Below are positions 60,204-64,000 of a stretch of 64,000 nt of DNA, piece by piece. Each line of letters begins with the position of its first letter. Position 1 is the stretch's first letter. Origin of the DNA: Reyranella aquatilis (GTDB taxonomy: Bacteria > Pseudomonadota > Alphaproteobacteria > Reyranellales > Reyranellaceae). Both the position numbers and the translations under genes were made by a program. The DNA lies in contig NZ_JAJISD010000006.1 of assembly GCF_020880995.1 (NCBI RefSeq), positions 186,001 to 250,000 of the forward strand, read 5' to 3'. The notes under the pieces were generated by a model. It had not been told where the DNA came from, searched no databases, and worked only from the letters and a program-made list of their open reading frames with translations.

Positions 60204-60992
60204 ATGATCCTGAACTCAGCTCAGATTGCGTTCACCGTCCTTTGCATCGTCTTCGGCAGCGCCATGCTCGGCATGTTGATCAGCCGCCGCCTGCCCGATC
60301 ATCACCTGAGCGCCGAAGCGAAGGCGACGGTTTCGGTTTCGATCGCCGTGGTCGGCACCATGACGGCGCTTGTGATCGGGTTTCTTATTTCGAACGCCAA
60401 CGCTGCATTCAATGCGCGCAACGCCACCGTCTCGCTCCTGTCCTCCAACGTCAGCCAGCTCGACACGCTGCTGCGCCGCTATGGTCCGGAGGCCGACCCC
60501 ATAAGGGAGAACCTGCAGCGCTTCGCGGCGCTGAAGTTCGAGGATCTGTTCGCCGAAGATCCGACCGGCAAGCACAAGGTCGACAACCCGGCGACCGCCA
60601 AAGTCTTCGACGAGGTGGAAGACCGGCTCGTGGCCCTCAAGCCGACCGACGACCGCCAGAAGTGGCTGATCGGCGAGGCCCTGCGGCTGGCGACCGCGGT
60701 CCGGACGGCGCGGGCGCAGCTGGTCCAGCAGAACGTGAATACGCTGCCGCTGCCGTTCGTGGGCGTCGTCGCGCTGTGGCTGATCGTCATCTACGGCAGC
60801 TTCGGCGTCTTTGCGCCCCGCAATGCCACGACCGTGGTCGCCCTGTTGTTCAGCGTCGTGGCGGTGTCGATGGCCATCAAGCTCGTGCTCGATCTCGACA
60901 ATCCCTTCGATCGCGGCATTCGCGTGACGCCGCCGCCCATTCGGATATCGGCCGAGCCTTTGCGTCAGGTCCTGGAGACCCTCCGGCAATAG
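60204..60992 (+). CDS. DUF4239-like membrane protein
   Basis: A 262-residue protein with an N-terminal helix (AQIAFTVLCIVFGSAMLGML), a second at about 48-66 (VSIAVVGTMTALVIGFLISN), a cytoplasmic-type helical region, and two C-terminal helices (LPFVGVVALWLIVIYGSFGV, TTVVALLFSVVAVSMAIKLV). It ends LDNPFDRGIRV, a phrase typical of DUF4239/bestrophin-like small families. Single gene; role unknown. Confidence 0.7.
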   Translation: MILNSAQIAFTVLCIVFGSAMLGMLISRRLPDHHLSAEAKATVSVSIAVVGTMTALVIGFLISNANAAFNARNATVSLLSSNVSQLDTLLRRYGPEADPIRENLQRFAALKFEDLFAEDPTGKHKVDNPATAKVFDEVEDRLVALKPTDDRQKWLIGEALRLATAVRTARAQLVQQNVNTLPLPFVGVVALWLIVIYGSFGVFAPRNATTVVALLFSVVAVSMAIKLVLDLDNPFDRGIRVTPPPIRISAEPLRQVLETLRQ

Positions 60993-61310
60993 CGCCGCCG
61001 TCAGCACAAGGGCCGCTGTGCGGATTGTCTTTGGTTGTGAATGCGGAAGTCGCAGGGCTCGACCGCGAGCCGTGGGGGATGGGCCCTACTGACAGGCGGA
61101 CCAGTCGAAAGCGAGTCGGCGGAAAACCGGCAGGAAATGGGCCAAAAATATGCGGTTTATTGCACGAACCGCATCGCGAAAGAGGCTTTTGTGCGGCACG
61201 CTGTCACACAACGCCACTCATCGCGCCTGCGACCAACAGAGCCTTGAAACAAAAGGGGCTTTCCCGGCTATATACCCGCCATCTCCTCGGGGGGACGGAA
61301 GAGAGTAATC
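60993..61310. other. 318-bp leader region of the bc1 operon
   Basis: No gene is seen. The last 70 bp hold a promoter candidate (61244-61274) and a GGGGGGACGG purine-rich stretch ahead of ATG 61311. The first 200 bp are GC-rich and without obvious structure. Confidence 0.5.
61244..61274 (+). promoter_or_regulatory. Probable sigma-70 promoter of petABC
   Basis: TTGAAA (61244-61249) and GCTATA (61267-61272, within GGCTATATAC) are separated by 17 bp, close to the alphaproteobacterial housekeeping consensus. The start would be near 61280, giving a leader of about 30 bases. Confidence 0.55.
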
Positions 61311-61877
61311 ATGGCTTCTTCAAGCACAACGGCAAACGGGCACAGCGATCCGACGCGGCGCGACTTCCTCATGGTCGCGACGGGCGCCCTCGGCGCCGTC
61401 GGCGCGGCGGCCGTCGCATGGCCGTTCATCAACAATCTCAATCCCGCCGCGGACACGCTGGCCCTGTCGACCATCGAGGTGAACCTCCAGCCGATCGCGG
61501 TCGGCCAGGCGGTCACCGTGAAGTGGCGCGGCAAGCCCGTCTTCATCCGTCACCGCACCGAGGCCGAGATCAAGGAAGCCGAGGCTGTGCCGATGTCGCA
61601 GCTGCCGGATCCCGAGACCGACAACAAGCGCGTGACCGACACCGCCAAGAAGGTCCGGCCGGAGTGGCTGATCATGATCGGCGTCTGCACCCATCTGGGC
61701 TGCGTGCCGCTCGGCAACAAGGCGGGTGACCCGAAGGGCGAGTTCGGCGGCTGGTTCTGCCCCTGCCACGGCTCGAGCTACGATACGTCGGGCCGCATCC
61801 GCAAAGGGCCGGCGCCCAAGAATCTCGTCGTTCCGGATTACCTGTTCACTTCCGACGCTCTCGTCCGCATCGGCTGA
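61311..61877 (+). CDS. petA: Ubiquinol-cytochrome c reductase, Rieske iron-sulfur subunit
   Basis: A 188-residue subunit of complex bc1. The Tat-type N-terminus ([20 protein letters not shown]) also forms the membrane anchor. The 2Fe-2S ligands are in CTHLGC and CPCHGS (two Cys and two His, plus the disulfide Cys pair). It moves electrons from ubiquinol to cytochrome c1 on the periplasmic side. First gene of petABC, 41 bp before petB. Confidence 0.96.
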   Translation: MASSSTTANGHSDPTRRDFLMVATGALGAVGAAAVAWPFINNLNPAADTLALSTIEVNLQPIAVGQAVTVKWRGKPVFIRHRTEAEIKEAEAVPMSQLPDPETDNKRVTDTAKKVRPEWLIMIGVCTHLGCVPLGNKAGDPKGEFGGWFCPCHGSSYDTSGRIRKGPAPKNLVVPDYLFTSDALVRIG

Positions 61878-61918
61878 TCGACCAGATCGCCCGCTCAGAT
61901 CTCGCTGGAGTTCCCAGA

Positions 61919-63154
61919 ATGGCCTCGTCTCACGGCACGCCGCCGGTCTTCAATAACAAGGTGGTCGCCTGGATCGATCACCGGTTGCCGATCTTCTCGT
62001 ATATCGAGAAGGAATATCACACGTTTCCGACGCCCCGGAACTTCAACTACTTCTGGAATTTCGGCGCGATCGCCACGGTGATGCTGGTCCTCATGATCGC
62101 CACCGGCATCGTGCTCGCGACCAACTACACGCCGCACGTGCTGATGGCCTTCGACTCGGTCGAGCGCATCGACCGTGACGTGCCGCAGGGCTGGCTGATC
62201 CGCGACCTGCACATGAACGGCGCCTCGTTCTTCTTCATCGCCGTCTACATCCATATCTTCCGCGGCATGTACTACGGCTCCTACAAGGCGCCGCGCGAAT
62301 TGCTGTGGATCCTGGGCGTGGTCATCTTCCTGCTGATGATGGCGACCGCGTTCATGGGCTACGTGCTGCCGTGGGGCCAGATGAGCTTCTGGGGCGCCAC
62401 CGTCATCACCAACCTGTTCTCGGCGATCCCGATCGTGGGCGAGTCGATCGTCACCTGGCTGTGGGGCGGCTTCGCCGTCGACAACCCGACGCTCAACCGC
62501 TTCTTCGCGCTGCACTACCTGCTGCCGTTCATCATCGTCGGTGTGGTGGCGCTGCACGTCGTCGCGCTGCACGTCCACGGCTCGAACAATCCGACCGGCA
62601 TCGATCCGAAGGGCCCGCAGGATACCGTTCCGTTCCATCCGTACTACACGATGAAGGACGGCTTCGGCGTCATGGTGTTCCTGATCGTCTATGCCGGGTT
62701 CGTCTTCTTTGCGCCGGACTATCTCGGCCATCCGGACAACTACATCCCGGCAGACCCGCTGGTCACGCCGGCGCACATCGTGCCGGAGTGGTACTTCCTG
62801 CCGTTCTACGCCATCCTGCGCGCCATTCCCGACAAGCTGGGCGGCGTGCTGGCGATGTTCGGCGCCATCGCGGTGCTGTTTATCCTGCCGTGGCTGGACA
62901 CGTCGCGCGTCCGGTCGTGCACGTTCCGGCCAATCTACAAGTGGTTCATGATGTTCCTGGTCGTGGACGTGATCGTCCTCGGCATCTGCGGCTCCAAGCC
63001 GCCGGAAGGCTTCTGGGTGCCGCTGTCGCAGCTCGCGACTCTGTATTACTTCGCCCACTTCCTCGTCGTGCTGCCGATCCTGGGCAAGATCGAACGGCCG
63101 TTGCCATTGCCTCCCAGCATCGCCGACTCGGTGCTCAAGAAGAAGGCGGTTTAA
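61919..63154 (+). CDS. petB: Cytochrome b of the bc1 complex
   Basis: A 411-residue membrane protein with about eight helices. Heme-binding histidines lie in [20 protein letters not shown] and [21 protein letters not shown]. The Qo-site motif PEWY appears in [20 protein letters not shown]. The [14 protein letters not shown] segment is also typical. It carries the two b hemes for Q-cycle turnover. 5 bp before petC. Confidence 0.96.
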   Translation: MASSHGTPPVFNNKVVAWIDHRLPIFSYIEKEYHTFPTPRNFNYFWNFGAIATVMLVLMIATGIVLATNYTPHVLMAFDSVERIDRDVPQGWLIRDLHMNGASFFFIAVYIHIFRGMYYGSYKAPRELLWILGVVIFLLMMATAFMGYVLPWGQMSFWGATVITNLFSAIPIVGESIVTWLWGGFAVDNPTLNRFFALHYLLPFIIVGVVALHVVALHVHGSNNPTGIDPKGPQDTVPFHPYYTMKDGFGVMVFLIVYAGFVFFAPDYLGHPDNYIPADPLVTPAHIVPEWYFLPFYAILRAIPDKLGGVLAMFGAIAVLFILPWLDTSRVRSCTFRPIYKWFMMFLVVDVIVLGICGSKPPEGFWVPLSQLATLYYFAHFLVVLPILGKIERPLPLPPSIADSVLKKKAV

Positions 63155-63159
63155 GAGCC

Positions 63160-63957
63160 ATGCGCAAGCCGTTCGCCCGCAATCTCCTGGTCTCCGGCGC
63201 CATCGCGCTGGCGTCCTTCACCGTCGGCACCGTGGCCATCGCGGCCGGCGGCACCGAGCATCCGCCGCACAGGCACTGGCATTTCCAGGGCCCGTTCGGC
63301 ACCTTCGATCGCGCTGCCGCGCAGCGCGGCTTCCAGGTCTACCAGGAAGTCTGCGCGGCCTGTCATTCGCTGTCGCTGGTGGCCTACCGCAACCTCACCG
63401 AACTCGGCCTGACCGAGAACCAGGTGAAGGGCCTGATCAAGGACATCACCGTCACCGATCTCAACGACGAAGGCGCACCGGTCGATCGTCCCGCGCGCCC
63501 GTCCGACCGCTTCAAGAAGCCGTTCCCGAACCAGGCCGCCGCGGCCGCCGCCAACAACGGCAAGGCGCCGCCCGACCTCAGCGTCATCGTCAAGGCGCGC
63601 GAGTACGGCCCCGACTACATCTACGGCATCCTCACCGGCTACGTTCCGTACGACAAGCTGACGCCGGCGCAGATCAAGGAGTTCGACGTCAAGAAGGACG
63701 ACAACTTCAACAAGTACTTCCCCGGCCACAAGATCGCCATGGCGCCGCCGCTCAGCGACGACAAGGTGACCTACGCCGACGGCACCAAGGCCACACTCGA
63801 CCAGGAAGCCGCCGACGTCACCGAGTTCCTGGCCTGGGCCTCCGAGCCGCACATGGAAGACCGCAAGCGCACCGGCGTTCGCGTCATCCTTTTCCTGATT
63901 GCGCTGGCGGGCATGATGTACGCCGTGAAGCGCATGGTGTGGGCCGACAAGCACTGA
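63160..63957 (+). CDS. petC: Cytochrome c1 of the bc1 complex
   Basis: A 265-residue c-type cytochrome with a signal peptide (about 1-30, ending in AIAAGG). The heme-binding site is CAACHSL, the axial Met lies in KIAMAPPLSDD, and the C-terminal helix VILFLIALAGMMYAVKRMVW anchors it. The Ala-rich insert FPNQAAAAAANNGKAPPDLS is a normal family feature. It passes electrons to soluble or membrane cytochrome c. Confidence 0.96.
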   Translation: MRKPFARNLLVSGAIALASFTVGTVAIAAGGTEHPPHRHWHFQGPFGTFDRAAAQRGFQVYQEVCAACHSLSLVAYRNLTELGLTENQVKGLIKDITVTDLNDEGAPVDRPARPSDRFKKPFPNQAAAAAANNGKAPPDLSVIVKAREYGPDYIYGILTGYVPYDKLTPAQIKEFDVKKDDNFNKYFPGHKIAMAPPLSDDKVTYADGTKATLDQEAADVTEFLAWASEPHMEDRKRTGVRVILFLIALAGMMYAVKRMVWADKH

Positions 63958-63965
63958 TCGTTTTG

Positions 63966-63993
63966 CCGGGCGGGCCTTCGGCTCGCCCGCCGG
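63966..63993 (+). terminator. Possible stem-loop after petC
   Basis: GCCGGGCGGGCC-TTCG-GCTCGCCCGCC forms an imperfect GC stem with a TTCG loop. The window ends 7 bases later (GGACGATTA), so a T-run cannot be checked. Confidence 0.4.
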
Positions 63994-64000
63994 ACGATTA

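Overview
The window is GC-rich, densely packed bacterial DNA. A Rieske/cytochrome b/cytochrome c1 operon, a FixLJ-FixK type cascade, phasin, DUF992, TctC-type binding proteins and a Baeyer-Villiger monooxygenase point to a free-living alphaproteobacterium with aerobic respiration and low-oxygen adaptation. A finer placement cannot be made from sequence alone. No rRNA, tRNA, CRISPR array, transposase or complete prophage was seen.

1-18 kb: a stress / low-oxygen island. It opens with the tail of a sensor kinase and a FixJ-type response regulator, and holds a FixK/FNR-type regulator at 11946-12626 with a FixJ-like site just upstream. Seven TTGA-N6-TCAA boxes (FNR/FixK type) sit in its promoter gaps, most about 50-90 bp ahead of starts. 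Downstream genes are an NRAMP-family transporter, small membrane proteins, a phasin, two zinc alcohol dehydrogenases, beta-glucosidase, glucokinase, two tandem-domain universal stress proteins, an L,D-transpeptidase, two ABC membrane subunits without ATPase domains, a DUF883/YqjE pair, DUF992 and HdeD-like proteins, an eRF1-like protein and a degenerate peroxiredoxin fused to a prolyl-4-hydroxylase. The layout suggests FixLJ -> FixK -> local regulon, with energy generation, carbon storage and cell-envelope protection as outputs.

18-25.8 kb: a methyltransferase, an SGNH hydrolase, an SDR lacking its catalytic Tyr, aroE, a peroxiredoxin with a clear terminator and yqgE. Then comes a less GC-rich accessory patch with a tail-duplicated hypothetical gene, a membrane protein made of three 107-residue repeats, and two gene remnants cut off against the next gene.

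25.8-34 kb: a fused indolepyruvate ferredoxin oxidoreductase, then a minus-strand operon HAD - recX - arsC - membrane/ferredoxin/adenylate cyclase fusion - TPR protein, and a divergent TetR regulator.

34-47.7 kb: an SxtJ - DUF5989 - carbamoyltransferase trio, a quinone-oxidoreductase-like protein, several SDR, pirin, VOC and DsbA-type enzymes, and a divergent BVMO / LacI-regulator pair with two palindromic operators, followed by a TctC-type binding protein and an SDR. Palindromic repeats fill the gaps here.

47.8-64 kb: a MoxR - DUF58 - DUF4159 - glutamine-amidotransferase-like cassette, an operon of Nudix - DUF6111 - cca - membrane protein - AAA ATPase, then hemF-trmL, a DUF4239-like membrane protein, and the complete cytochrome bc1 operon (petABC) at the right end.
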